In this document: one piece after another, positions 25,513 to 33,636 of the stretch
Layout: every line of letters starts with the position of its first letter
Position numbering within the stretch: the first letter of the stretch is position 1
NCBI GenBank assembly: GCA_031546985.1
Contig: JAVBJN010000037.1
Coordinates: forward strand, 1 to 64,000
Source of the DNA: JAVBJN01 sp031546985
GTDB taxonomy: Bacteria > Bacteroidota > Bacteroidia > Chitinophagales > Chitinophagaceae
Direction of reading: 5' to 3'
Length of the DNA stretch: 64,000 nucleotides
Translations under genes and position numbers: made by a program
Notes under the pieces: generated by a model
Seen by the model: the letters and a program-made list of their open reading frames with translations, nothing else
Database searches by the model: none
Told to the model about the DNA's origin: nothing

Positions 25513-25551
25513 GGGAGTAAACCGGGTAACTCCTGTTTACTCCCTTTTTTT
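25513..25551 (+). terminator. Strong terminator directly after nosZ
   Basis: GGGAGTAAAC (25513-25522) pairs perfectly with GTTTACTCCC (25535-25544) and is followed by seven T. It lies inside the nos gene set, between nosZ and the NosL fusion gene, so the downstream genes may be transcribed by read-through at lower level. Confidence 0.85.
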
Positions 25552-25571
25552 ATGGATCAATATTCAAACTT

Positions 25572-26579
25572 ATGAAAACCCCACAATGCCAACCCATAAC
25601 CCGCATACTACTCATTATTGCTGCCCTGCTGCTTATAGGATCATTATTCGTTCCCATCTGGCAAATAGATCTTGACGCGCCTCAATACCCCGAAGGGCTT
25701 ACATTGCTGATACATGCCCATAAACTGGCCGGCGATGTAGAGATCATTAACGGGCTTAACCATTACAGTGGCATGAAAACGCTGCACACCAAAGATTTTG
25801 TTGAATTTGCGGTGCTACCCTACATGATCGGTGCTTTCGCCCTCTTCTTCCTGCTGGTGGCACTCTCTGGCAAAAGAAGACTGCTGAACATTGCCCTTAT
25901 TGCTTTTGTACTGTTTGGTATTATTGCCATGGTTGATTTCTGGAAATGGGAATACGATTATGGCCACAACCTTAATCCCAATGCCGCTATCATCGTACCC
26001 GGCATGGCCTACCAGCCGCCACTCATTGGCTTTAAGCAACTCCTCAACTTCGGAGCCTTCTCGGTACCCGCCCTCGGAGGCTGGCTCTTTGTTGCTGCCG
26101 GCCTGCTGGTGCTGAGCGGTGTAATTATAGAATGGCGCAAGGCCAGAAAAAAGATCGCTCCTGCCGCAGCTATGCTGGGTTTAGCCCTGGTTTTCTCGCT
26201 TTCTTCGTGCAGTGGCCAGGGACCGGAACCTATCGTAACCGGGCGGGATCATTGCGCGGGTTGCAAAATGGCCATTGCCGACAACAGGTTTGCCTGCGAG
26301 CTTATTACCTCCAAAGGCAGGGTTTATAAATTTGACGACCTGCATTGCCTGGTGGGGTATGTAAAACAGCAGCCTGCCGAAACAGGTAGCCGGTACTATG
26401 TTTCCGATTTTCACGCGCCGGAGCAACTGATAGACCTTGAACATGCTGTAATTGTATTGAACGAGGCATTCCGCAGTCCTATGGGTGGAAACATGGCCGC
26501 GTTTAAAGACCAATCGGAAGCAGGCAAAACAGGCGATATCTCTACCCTTAAAATATTGAACTGGAACGCGATTAAGTAA
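25572..26579 (+). CDS. nosL: Fusion of a multi-TM membrane domain with NosL
   Basis: A 335-residue protein. Residues 1-190 hold about four hydrophobic helices with an intervening extracytoplasmic loop (HAHKLAGDVEIINGLNHYSG) containing His and Met. A fifth helix ends in a lipobox-like LSSCSG (about 212-217). The C-terminus is a NosL domain with DHCAGCKMAI (the NosL CxxC...M copper motif) and FDDLHCLVGY. NosL is a Cu(I) chaperone for NosZ. In related clusters these two parts are usually separate genes. The in-frame lipobox suggests an old NosL start that was read through. Confidence 0.85.
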   Translation: MKTPQCQPITRILLIIAALLLIGSLFVPIWQIDLDAPQYPEGLTLLIHAHKLAGDVEIINGLNHYSGMKTLHTKDFVEFAVLPYMIGAFALFFLLVALSGKRRLLNIALIAFVLFGIIAMVDFWKWEYDYGHNLNPNAAIIVPGMAYQPPLIGFKQLLNFGAFSVPALGGWLFVAAGLLVLSGVIIEWRKARKKIAPAAAMLGLALVFSLSSCSGQGPEPIVTGRDHCAGCKMAIADNRFACELITSKGRVYKFDDLHCLVGYVKQQPAETGSRYYVSDFHAPEQLIDLEHAVIVLNEAFRSPMGGNMAAFKDQSEAGKTGDISTLKILNWNAIK

Positions 26580-26585
26580 AACAGT

Positions 26586-27818
26586 ATGAGATTGATTTTA
26601 GTACTCTTTCTTGCATTCCTAAGCACTGCCGGCTATGCCAGGCAGTATAAAGTGGGTAAAAAGCAACCCGTGTACACCTTGCGCAAAGCCATTGAAATGG
26701 CCTTACCCGGCGATACCTTGCTGGTAATGCCAGGCAGGTATGCCGAGGGCAACCTTACGGTAAACAAACCCCTGTATATCAAAGGTATAGGCTGGCCTGT
26801 GCTCGATGGCAACAAAAATGTGGAAGTGCTTTCCATAAAAAGCAACGATGTAACGATAGCGGGACTGGCCGTAATACGCTCCGGAAAACAAACCTTGAAC
26901 GACCCCGGTGGTATAAAAGTGTACAATGCCCGCAATGTTACCATCCTGGGCAATTACCTCAACGATAATTATTTTGGGATATACCTGCAAAACGCTGCCA
27001 AATGCACTATTAAAAACAATATTGTGCAGGGTTATGGTGTAGATGAGTTGGGCATTGGCAATGCTATTCACTGCTGGAAATGCGACAGTATTGAGATAAC
27101 CGGCAACCAGGTAAAAGGCCACCGCGATGGCATTTACTTCGAATTTGTGACCCACTCGGTGATCTGGCGCAACCTATCGGAGGCCAATGTGCGCTACGGT
27201 CTTCATTTTATGTTTTCAGACCAGGACTCCTATATCAGCAATACCTTTAAAAACAATGGCGCTGGCGTGGCCGTAATGTTTACCAAAAAAGTAAACATGA
27301 TTAACAATACCTTCATCTCCAACTGGGGCGATGCCGCATACGGACTGCTGCTCAAGGAGATTTCGGACAGTCATATAACCGGCAACCGTTTTATAGAAAA
27401 TACCACCGGCATTTTCCTCGAAGGCGCATCGCGGTTTACGATAGAGAACAACATTTTTAAAGGTAATGGCTGGGGTATGAAAATACAGGCCAGTAGTATA
27501 GACAACTATATACACCACAACAATTTTTTAGGCAATACTTTCGATGTAAGCACTAACGGCACACTGGTGATGAACAGGTTTGAAAACAACTACTGGGACA
27601 AATATGAAGGCTACGACCTTAACCAGGATAATACCGGAGATGTTCCCTTTCATCCACTCAGCCTCTTTGCGGTGATTACCGAAAACAACCCGCCTGCCAT
27701 ACTGCTTTACCAGAGTTTTATGGTTACGCTGCTCGACCGTTCAGAAAAACTGATGCCCAGCCTGACCCCCGAAAACTTCATTGACGAAAAACCATTAATG
27801 AAAATGCTGCCTTTATGA
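26586..27818 (+). CDS. nosD: NosD, periplasmic beta-helix accessory protein
   Basis: A 410-residue protein with a signal peptide (ends near TAGYA) and a right-handed beta-helix made of repeated NxxxNN(x)I units such as NVTILGNYLNDNYFGIYL and DSHITGNRFIENTTGIFLEG. NosD with NosF and NosY forms the complex needed for NosZ copper-sulfur cluster maturation. It starts 6 bp after nosL and overlaps nosF by 4 bp (ATGA). Confidence 0.93.
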   Translation: MRLILVLFLAFLSTAGYARQYKVGKKQPVYTLRKAIEMALPGDTLLVMPGRYAEGNLTVNKPLYIKGIGWPVLDGNKNVEVLSIKSNDVTIAGLAVIRSGKQTLNDPGGIKVYNARNVTILGNYLNDNYFGIYLQNAAKCTIKNNIVQGYGVDELGIGNAIHCWKCDSIEITGNQVKGHRDGIYFEFVTHSVIWRNLSEANVRYGLHFMFSDQDSYISNTFKNNGAGVAVMFTKKVNMINNTFISNWGDAAYGLLLKEISDSHITGNRFIENTTGIFLEGASRFTIENNIFKGNGWGMKIQASSIDNYIHHNNFLGNTFDVSTNGTLVMNRFENNYWDKYEGYDLNQDNTGDVPFHPLSLFAVITENNPPAILLYQSFMVTLLDRSEKLMPSLTPENFIDEKPLMKMLPL

Positions 27819-28534
27819 TAGACGTGCAAAATGTGAACAAGCAATTTGGTAAACTAAAAGTGTTAAACAACGTGAGCCTTAACCTGGAGGCAGGAGCATG
27901 TATTACACTCATAGGCCCTAACGGCTGCGGCAAAACCACCCTTATTAAATCGATACTGGGCATGGTGCTGCCGGATAGTGGCCTCATTAAGGTAAATGGT
28001 GAGCCCATCAGAAACAATGTAACCTACCGCAACCAGATTGGCTATATGCCCCAGATCGGGCGCTATCCCGATAATATGACCATTGGGCAGATCGTAGCGA
28101 TGATGAAAGACATTCGCAAAGCCGATGGGGCACCTAACCTCGATGAAACCTTGCTGCAGCAGCTCAACCTTACTGCCCTGTATGGCAAGCGCATGCGCAC
28201 CCTCTCTGGCGGTACCACCCAAAAGGTAAGCGCCGTACTGGCATTTTTGTTTAACCCGCGCATACTTATTCTCGACGAGCCTACTGCCGGGCTGGACCCG
28301 CTTGCGTCTGAAATACTGAAAGAAAAAATTATTTACGAACGGGAGCAGGGCAAACTCATACTTATTACCTCCCATCTGCTGAGTGAGCTGGACGATATGG
28401 TAACACAGGTCATTTTTATGCAGGAAGGTAATATCGTGTTTCACCAGCCCGTTCCTTCCCTGCTTGCCCAAACCAGCCAGACCAGCATTTCCAAAGCCAT
28501 TACCCATATTCTGAAACAGCAATCTGCCGCATGA
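27815..28534 (+). CDS. nosF: NosF, ABC transporter ATPase
   Basis: A 239-residue ABC ATPase with Walker A GPNGCGKTT (about 34-42), signature LSGGTTQKV (about 130), Walker B ILILDEP, and a TSHLLSELDD switch region. It powers the NosDFY complex. ATGA overlaps at both ends indicate translational coupling with nosD and nosY. Confidence 0.94.
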   Translation: MIDVQNVNKQFGKLKVLNNVSLNLEAGACITLIGPNGCGKTTLIKSILGMVLPDSGLIKVNGEPIRNNVTYRNQIGYMPQIGRYPDNMTIGQIVAMMKDIRKADGAPNLDETLLQQLNLTALYGKRMRTLSGGTTQKVSAVLAFLFNPRILILDEPTAGLDPLASEILKEKIIYEREQGKLILITSHLLSELDDMVTQVIFMQEGNIVFHQPVPSLLAQTSQTSISKAITHILKQQSAA

Positions 28535-29298
28535 ACCGTATCCTGAAATACATATTGCTAGATATTCTCCGCAACAAGATCATTATTGCCTATACCTTGC
28601 TATTGCTGGTGGTATCGTGGAGCATTTTCAGCCTGGAAAACAACAGTGCCAAAGGATTGCTGAGCCTGCTGAATCTTGTGCTGCTTACTGTACCGCTGGT
28701 TACCATCATGTTTACCACTGTGTATGTGTACAACAGTTCCGAATTTATAGAGTTGCTGCTAAGCCAGCCACTAAAGCGCAATAAGATCTGGCGTAGCCTG
28801 TTTGGCGGCCTGTCGCTGGCATTTGCCACCGCGTATCTTATTGGCATAGGTATACCCGCGCTTATCTGCGCACCGGGCAGCATATCCCTTATGCTTATTG
28901 TATGCGGCGTGCTTATATCGCTGGTATTTGTAGCGCTGGCCATGCTTAGCGCCATTCTTTCGCGCGATAAGGCCAAAGGCATTGGCATCGCCATTGTAAT
29001 CTGGATCTTTTTTGCCATCATTTTCGATGGCATTGTATTGTTCCTGCTCTTCCAGTTTTCGGACTACCCAATTGAGAAAGCCATGATTGGCATTACCACC
29101 CTTAACCCGATTACGCTGGCGCGCATTCTCATTCTGCTGCATATGGATGTATCGGCCATTATGGGTTACACCGGAGCCATATTTAAAGACTTCTTTGGCA
29201 CCTATGTGGGCATCTCTGTATCTGTCCTGCTGTTGTTGTTGTGGGTATATATTCCATACCGGATATCGCTGCGCTTATTCATGAAACGCGATAATTAG
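28531..29298 (+). CDS. nosY: NosY, ABC transporter permease
   Basis: A 255-residue ABC-2-type permease with six hydrophobic helices. NSSEFIELLLSQPLKRNKIWRSLFGG is the conserved amphipathic loop, and NPITLARILILLHMDVSAIMGYTG the late loop typical of NosY. Last gene of the nos operon; it converges on an NnrS-like gene with only 31 bp between. Confidence 0.92.
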   Translation: MNRILKYILLDILRNKIIIAYTLLLLVVSWSIFSLENNSAKGLLSLLNLVLLTVPLVTIMFTTVYVYNSSEFIELLLSQPLKRNKIWRSLFGGLSLAFATAYLIGIGIPALICAPGSISLMLIVCGVLISLVFVALAMLSAILSRDKAKGIGIAIVIWIFFAIIFDGIVLFLLFQFSDYPIEKAMIGITTLNPITLARILILLHMDVSAIMGYTGAIFKDFFGTYVGISVSVLLLLLWVYIPYRISLRLFMKRDN

Positions 29299-29329
29299 CG
29301 ATACGCAGCCAGGGAAAAAGTAAGGTATC

Positions 29330-30571
29330 TCAGGATTCAGTTTTTTCAGCAGCCTGCTTTTTACTGCTTTTAAAAGTAGAAACAAATAGCAGAACCGCAC
29401 CCGCAAGCAGCACACAAGCCACGCCAAACAACATTTCGTTGATAAACGGAATAAACACATTGCCCAATGCCGCAAAGCCTTGTATGGCCAGCAAAAGCTC
29501 GTTTAATGCTACGCCTGCCAAAAATACCCAGGCTGCCCGCACAGATAACCGGACATCCTTTAACAAGCCGGTAATAAAGTAATAGCCCATAAAAAAGGTA
29601 GTGTACACACCCAGAAATATAAGGTGCAGGTAAGCGATCACAACCGGCCTTAAACCAAAAACCAGGTGACTCAGACTGGGAATAGCAGAAATGGCCTGTA
29701 GTACAAATTTGATGGTCAGGCACAACAACGCCACATAAAAGAATATCCTGCCCATTGTGTTGCCAGCACCCACCTTCCAGGGCTTGGCTACCTTGCATAT
29801 ACTGGTCAGAAACCATATCCAGCCTGCCAGCTGCATTACAGCGGCCAGCACTACCAACGCATATAGTCCATCCGGTAGTTTAGCCCACAGCAGCGACAGT
29901 AAAAATGCCGGAACTACGGTAATAACCATAATCCGGTAAATGGCTTTCTGGTGAGGAACGGGCTTTTGCAATGCAGCCAGGCCCAATGCCATAGCACCAA
30001 AGAAAAACCAGCCATTGTATTGAAAATGAAGGTAATAATACACCGAACCCAGGTAGAGTTCCTGGCTAATATCTCTTTTTAAAATACACCAGGAAAGCAC
30101 AAGCGGGCCAGCGGCAGATATGATATTGAGCAATAAGGCGGTGCCGGCCCACCACTTAGGCAGTGCAATATCTGGCCACCGCCTGGCATCTGTGAAAAAA
30201 CAAACGGTGTACCCTATCGCAACACCTACCGATAACAGGATAAAAACAATGGCCCATACACCATACCCTTGTATGATAAACGCGCACATCATTCCAAATG
30301 CGGTAAACAGGTTGAGCGTAATGAATAACCGGTAAATTTTCTGTTTCTGCAAGGTTAGAAAAGGAACCATGCGATAATAAAACCCTGTATAAAACGCATG
30401 AGACAACCAGCCCAGAAAAGCAAAGTGATAATGAGCGAACAAGAGGTGTTTCTGCTCCAATAGCGGGAAATAGAACGCGATTTTATAACGGAGCAGTGTG
30501 CCCAGCAACGCCACAATCAACAGACTCAGAAGGGCCAGTTTAATGCCTGGCCCTGGAACTTCTGCCGCCAT
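29330..30571 (-). CDS. NnrS-like / heme-copper-type 12-TM membrane protein
   Basis: A 413-residue, about 12-helix protein and paralogue of the protein at 6396-7658. Shared features are HYHFAFLGW (HxHFAFxGW), YLHFQYNGWFF and YLHLIFLGVY. The last residues of the upstream Crp/Fnr gene share a TGATG junction with its start, so the two are coupled. This pairing with a regulator supports an NO-linked role. No complete binuclear-centre ligand set is visible. Confidence 0.7.
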   Translation of the reverse strand: MAAEVPGPGIKLALLSLLIVALLGTLLRYKIAFYFPLLEQKHLLFAHYHFAFLGWLSHAFYTGFYYRMVPFLTLQKQKIYRLFITLNLFTAFGMMCAFIIQGYGVWAIVFILLSVGVAIGYTVCFFTDARRWPDIALPKWWAGTALLLNIISAAGPLVLSWCILKRDISQELYLGSVYYYLHFQYNGWFFFGAMALGLAALQKPVPHQKAIYRIMVITVVPAFLLSLLWAKLPDGLYALVVLAAVMQLAGWIWFLTSICKVAKPWKVGAGNTMGRIFFYVALLCLTIKFVLQAISAIPSLSHLVFGLRPVVIAYLHLIFLGVYTTFFMGYYFITGLLKDVRLSVRAAWVFLAGVALNELLLAIQGFAALGNVFIPFINEMLFGVACVLLAGAVLLFVSTFKSSKKQAAEKTES

Positions 30572-31164
30572 CAGTAAAGCACTTTTTTATTTACTATTTC
30601 GAGAATATCCTGGTCTTTCATTTTGGATAGCGCACGTATAACGGTTTCTACCCGGAGTCCTGTAAAATTGGCGATCTGCTGGCGTGTATAAGGAATCTCC
30701 ACACGTTTGTCGCATTCTTTCCGCTCCCTTTTATACTCGTTCAGAAAACACCTGATGCGCATCATGGGTGGCGCACCTATAATCTCATGTGCCAGTATGG
30801 TATTGTGGTAAACCTTCTTAGCCATAGCTTCGAGCAAATGGGCAAAACTATCCGGATGTTGTTGTAGCAACTGCTCCAACTGCGGTTTGACAATCCGTAA
30901 TACAATTGATTTATCCATACTCACGGCAGTGCAGGGATAAGGCGCGTCTAATATCAACGGCGGCTCGCCGAAAATATCATCCTTTTCATATTGGCCCTGG
31001 GTATACTCTTTGCCTGCATCGTTGATGTTAAATAGCTTTACCTTCCCCGATATAATCTGGTAAAAGTAAAATGGCTTGCTTCCTTCGGTAAAAATGATTT
31101 CTCGCTTATCAAAAGCTTTATAGCTCGCGCCGAAAGCAAGTAAAAGATGTTGATCTATTGGCAT
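30571..31164 (-). CDS. Crp/Fnr-family transcriptional regulator (DNR-like)
   Basis: A 197-residue protein with a cyclic-nucleotide-type beta-roll (residues 15-120) and a C-terminal winged helix (YTRQQIANFTGLRVETVIRALSKM). The recognition helix keeps Glu and Arg of the FNR/CRP ExxxR pattern. There is no N-terminal cysteine cluster, so it is not an O2-sensing Fe-S FNR; heme-based NO sensing as in DNR is a possibility. The dyad upstream of the nos operon is its most obvious target. Confidence 0.9.
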   Translation of the reverse strand: MPIDQHLLLAFGASYKAFDKREIIFTEGSKPFYFYQIISGKVKLFNINDAGKEYTQGQYEKDDIFGEPPLILDAPYPCTAVSMDKSIVLRIVKPQLEQLLQQHPDSFAHLLEAMAKKVYHNTILAHEIIGAPPMMRIRCFLNEYKRERKECDKRVEIPYTRQQIANFTGLRVETVIRALSKMKDQDILEIVNKKVLY

Positions 31165-31220
31165 AACGATAATATTATTTTATGCTTTCTGGTAAGAATG
31201 ATATTCAAACATCTACCCTT

Positions 31221-31228
31221 CAAATATA
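31221..31228 (-). promoter_or_regulatory. -7 box of the Crp/Fnr gene promoter
   Basis: The minus strand reads TATATTTG, an exact TAnnTTTG match, 57 bp before the start codon. No clear -33 box lies upstream. The imperfect dyad TCCTTATTTAAAATAGGA (31251-31268) is centred about 42 bp before the predicted start point, and operator-like sequences follow further up. Confidence 0.45.
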
Positions 31229-31283
31229 TTATATTTATTCATATAAATAATCCTTATTTAAAATAGGACCAGTTTGTAAAAGA

Positions 31284-31297
31284 AGACAAATTTATCC
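31284..31297. promoter_or_regulatory. Degenerate operator-like site upstream of the Crp/Fnr gene
   Basis: AGACAAATTTATCC differs from the operator family by one outer base. A weaker half-match, GGACCAGTTTGTAA, lies at 31266-31279. It suggests the Rrf2 protein also controls this regulator, with low certainty. Confidence 0.35.
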
Positions 31298-31388
31298 TCT
31301 TTTAAAGACTAATCAAAATATTCCACGGTAATCTTATTTCAAACAGTGCTTTTACCCCATACCATATTTAAGGTTAGCCTTTGCAGAA

Positions 31389-32222
31389 ATGCTATCTTTC
31401 CGTATGCAGCACCAAGAATTTGAACCTCCTGAAGCGCTTCGCGATACCATAAAATGCTTCTGGTACGATAGCAGAGACGTGGGCGCATTGCAAACAGGGT
31501 TTGAGGTAGTGCCCGATGGTTATGCAGAAATCATTTTTTATTCCGGAAGTCTTTGCAGCATTGCTTACAATGGGGAGCTACAGCCATTACCATCACCGTT
31601 TATGATGGGCCTGCTCGATAAACCGGTGCATTTCTATACCCAAAACCGTTTGGAAATTATTGGTATCAGGTGTTTTGCCTGGACGGTGTTCGATTTACTC
31701 AAACTACAGCCCGGTAAAGACGGTGTGCGCATACTGGACCACCCCATTGCCCGGCTTCAGCCTGTTTTAATGGAGTGGCTCAAGGCAGGCAAGGTACACG
31801 AAGCGATGGCTCATGTGCAGGAGTATTGCCTTAATGCCCGGTCGCAGGTTGCTATAGACAGCATGTTATTCAAAGCGGGCGTTGCTATGCAAAAAGCAAA
31901 TGGCACTATGCCTGTAAGCCAGGTGGCAGCAGCCGCTCATGCCACAGTGCGCACCCTGGAAAGAAACTTCAAGCAGTCCTCTGCCTATACGGTTAAAGAT
32001 GTATCTGCCCTCATGCGTTTTGAGCAGGTAAGGAACCAGTTATGGCTTAATCCGGATGCCAACCTGGCTGGCCTGGCTCATGAGCTGGGCTATACAGACC
32101 AATCGCACCTAAGCAGGGAGTTCAAACGATACAGCGGCACCACACCCGCAGCATTCGCAAGAAAAGCGAAAAAGGGAAAACAACTCATAAGCAACAATTT
32201 TGTCGCATTTATACAAGCCTGA
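31389..32222 (+). CDS. AraC-family transcriptional regulator
   Basis: A 277-residue protein. The N-terminal sensing domain (VVPDGYAEIIFYSG, GLLDKPVHFYT) is of the DUF6597 type. The C-terminal double HTH runs from about 170: VSQVAAAAHATVRTLERNFKQ and LAGLAHELGYTDQSHLSREFKRYSGTTPAAF. A second Met at 31404 is an equally possible start. It lies 48 bp before the TetX-like gene on the same strand and may regulate it. Confidence 0.88.
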   Translation: MLSFRMQHQEFEPPEALRDTIKCFWYDSRDVGALQTGFEVVPDGYAEIIFYSGSLCSIAYNGELQPLPSPFMMGLLDKPVHFYTQNRLEIIGIRCFAWTVFDLLKLQPGKDGVRILDHPIARLQPVLMEWLKAGKVHEAMAHVQEYCLNARSQVAIDSMLFKAGVAMQKANGTMPVSQVAAAAHATVRTLERNFKQSSAYTVKDVSALMRFEQVRNQLWLNPDANLAGLAHELGYTDQSHLSREFKRYSGTTPAAFARKAKKGKQLISNNFVAFIQA

Positions 32223-32270
32223 GGCGGGCATATTCCGCAATTTTGCATCGTAACTAAACCATGCAAAACC

Positions 32271-33398
32271 ATGTTACTCAACAATAAAAAGGTGGCCATC
32301 ATCGGTGCAGGACCAGTAGGTCTCACTATGGCAAGATTGCTCCAGCAAAAAGGAATAGATGTAACCGTTTACGAAAGGGATAAAAACGCGCAAACAAGAA
32401 TTTCGGGCGGTACGCTGGACTTGCATAAAGGCTCTGGCCAGGACGCTCTAAAAGCAGCCGGATTGCTGGAAAAATACTACGCTATGGCTATACCTATGGG
32501 CAGAACCGTAGCCGACGAGCAGGGTAAAGTATTGCTCTTTAATAAACCCACACCAGAGGAGCGGTACGATAATCCGGAGATAAACAGGAACGATTTAAGG
32601 CAACTCCTGCTCAACAGTTTAACAAGCGGAACCGTTGTTTGGGACAGAAAATTTACAGGACTTGAACCGCAGAACGGGAAATGGCTGCTGCATTTTGAAA
32701 ATGAAACAAGTGCCGGTGCAGACCTTGTGATAGGCGCTAACGGAGGCATGTCTAACACAAGAAAATACGTTACCGATGCAGCAATCGAATATACAGGTAC
32801 GCTTATTTTACAAGGCGAAGTTTTTGAACCGGAAACGACATGTGCGGCATTCTACCAATTGTGCAACGATAGCATACTGATGACCACAAGCGATGGCAAT
32901 GCTTTGGTTGCAAACCCCAATAATGGCGGCTTACTGACCTACAATGTGATTTTTAAACAGCCCGGAGAATGGGCAAAAAACGGATTAAACTTTCAGGACA
33001 CCAGCAGTATCCTTGCTTTCCTTTCAGATCATTACGCTGCCTGGGGCGACTGCTACCATGAACTATTTCGTGCAACGTCTTCTTTCGTGGTGTGGCCCAC
33101 CAGAAAATTACCGCTGGATAAACCCTGGAAAAACGATCGTCCTTTGCCTGTAACCCTTATTGGAGATGCTGCGCACATTATGCCGCCCTTTGCAGGCCAG
33201 GGTGTAAATACCGGGCTGATGGACGCATTAATTTTATCCGGCAACCTGACCAATGGAAAGTATGAAACCATAGCAGTCGCCATTAACGCCTACGAGCAAA
33301 GCATGCTGGTATATGCATCAGCTGCACAACTTGAAACCAGCGAGAACGAAGCAGCGATGCTTGATAGCAGCTTTTCTTTCCAAAAATTTTACCAATAA
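32271..33398 (+). CDS. FAD-dependent monooxygenase, close to Tet(X) tetracycline destructases
   Basis: A 375-residue class A flavoprotein monooxygenase with a Rossmann GxGPVGLTMARLLQ motif (12-25), the conserved RNDLRQLLL region, and GDAAHIMPPFAGQGVNTGL (about 295-313). From memory it is strikingly similar to Bacteroides Tet(X), for example GGTLDLHKGSGQ and NPEINRNDLR. In Tet(X) numbering Gln192, Met215 and Asn226 are kept, but Arg213, Phe224 and His234 are replaced by Ile, Val and Thr. The fold is clear, but tetracycline as substrate is uncertain. Confidence 0.87.
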   Translation: MLLNNKKVAIIGAGPVGLTMARLLQQKGIDVTVYERDKNAQTRISGGTLDLHKGSGQDALKAAGLLEKYYAMAIPMGRTVADEQGKVLLFNKPTPEERYDNPEINRNDLRQLLLNSLTSGTVVWDRKFTGLEPQNGKWLLHFENETSAGADLVIGANGGMSNTRKYVTDAAIEYTGTLILQGEVFEPETTCAAFYQLCNDSILMTTSDGNALVANPNNGGLLTYNVIFKQPGEWAKNGLNFQDTSSILAFLSDHYAAWGDCYHELFRATSSFVVWPTRKLPLDKPWKNDRPLPVTLIGDAAHIMPPFAGQGVNTGLMDALILSGNLTNGKYETIAVAINAYEQSMLVYASAAQLETSENEAAMLDSSFSFQKFYQ

Positions 33399-33419
33399 GT
33401 ACAGTGAGTTCCTGTACCG

Positions 33420-33454
33420 CCAATATATCCGTTCTGCAGGAACGGATATATTGG
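33420..33454. terminator. Perfect 15-bp hairpin after the TetX-like gene
   Basis: CCAATATATCCGTTC pairs with GAACGGATATATTGG across a TGCAG loop. It begins 21 bp after the stop codon. The downstream T-run is weak (ttta), so it may terminate or protect the mRNA end. Confidence 0.55.
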
Positions 33455-33636
33455 TTTATGGCATACCCTGCCCGTTTCTATCCCCTGCTCAGCTGTACGC
33501 ACAGCAATATTGCAGTGGAAAACTGATGATTAACAACCAATTATTTAACAAAAATATTTAACTTAATGTTTTAAAAAAATATACATGGCTTAATAAAAAC
33601 CAACCATACATCACCACCTTCTAACAACCCAACCTA

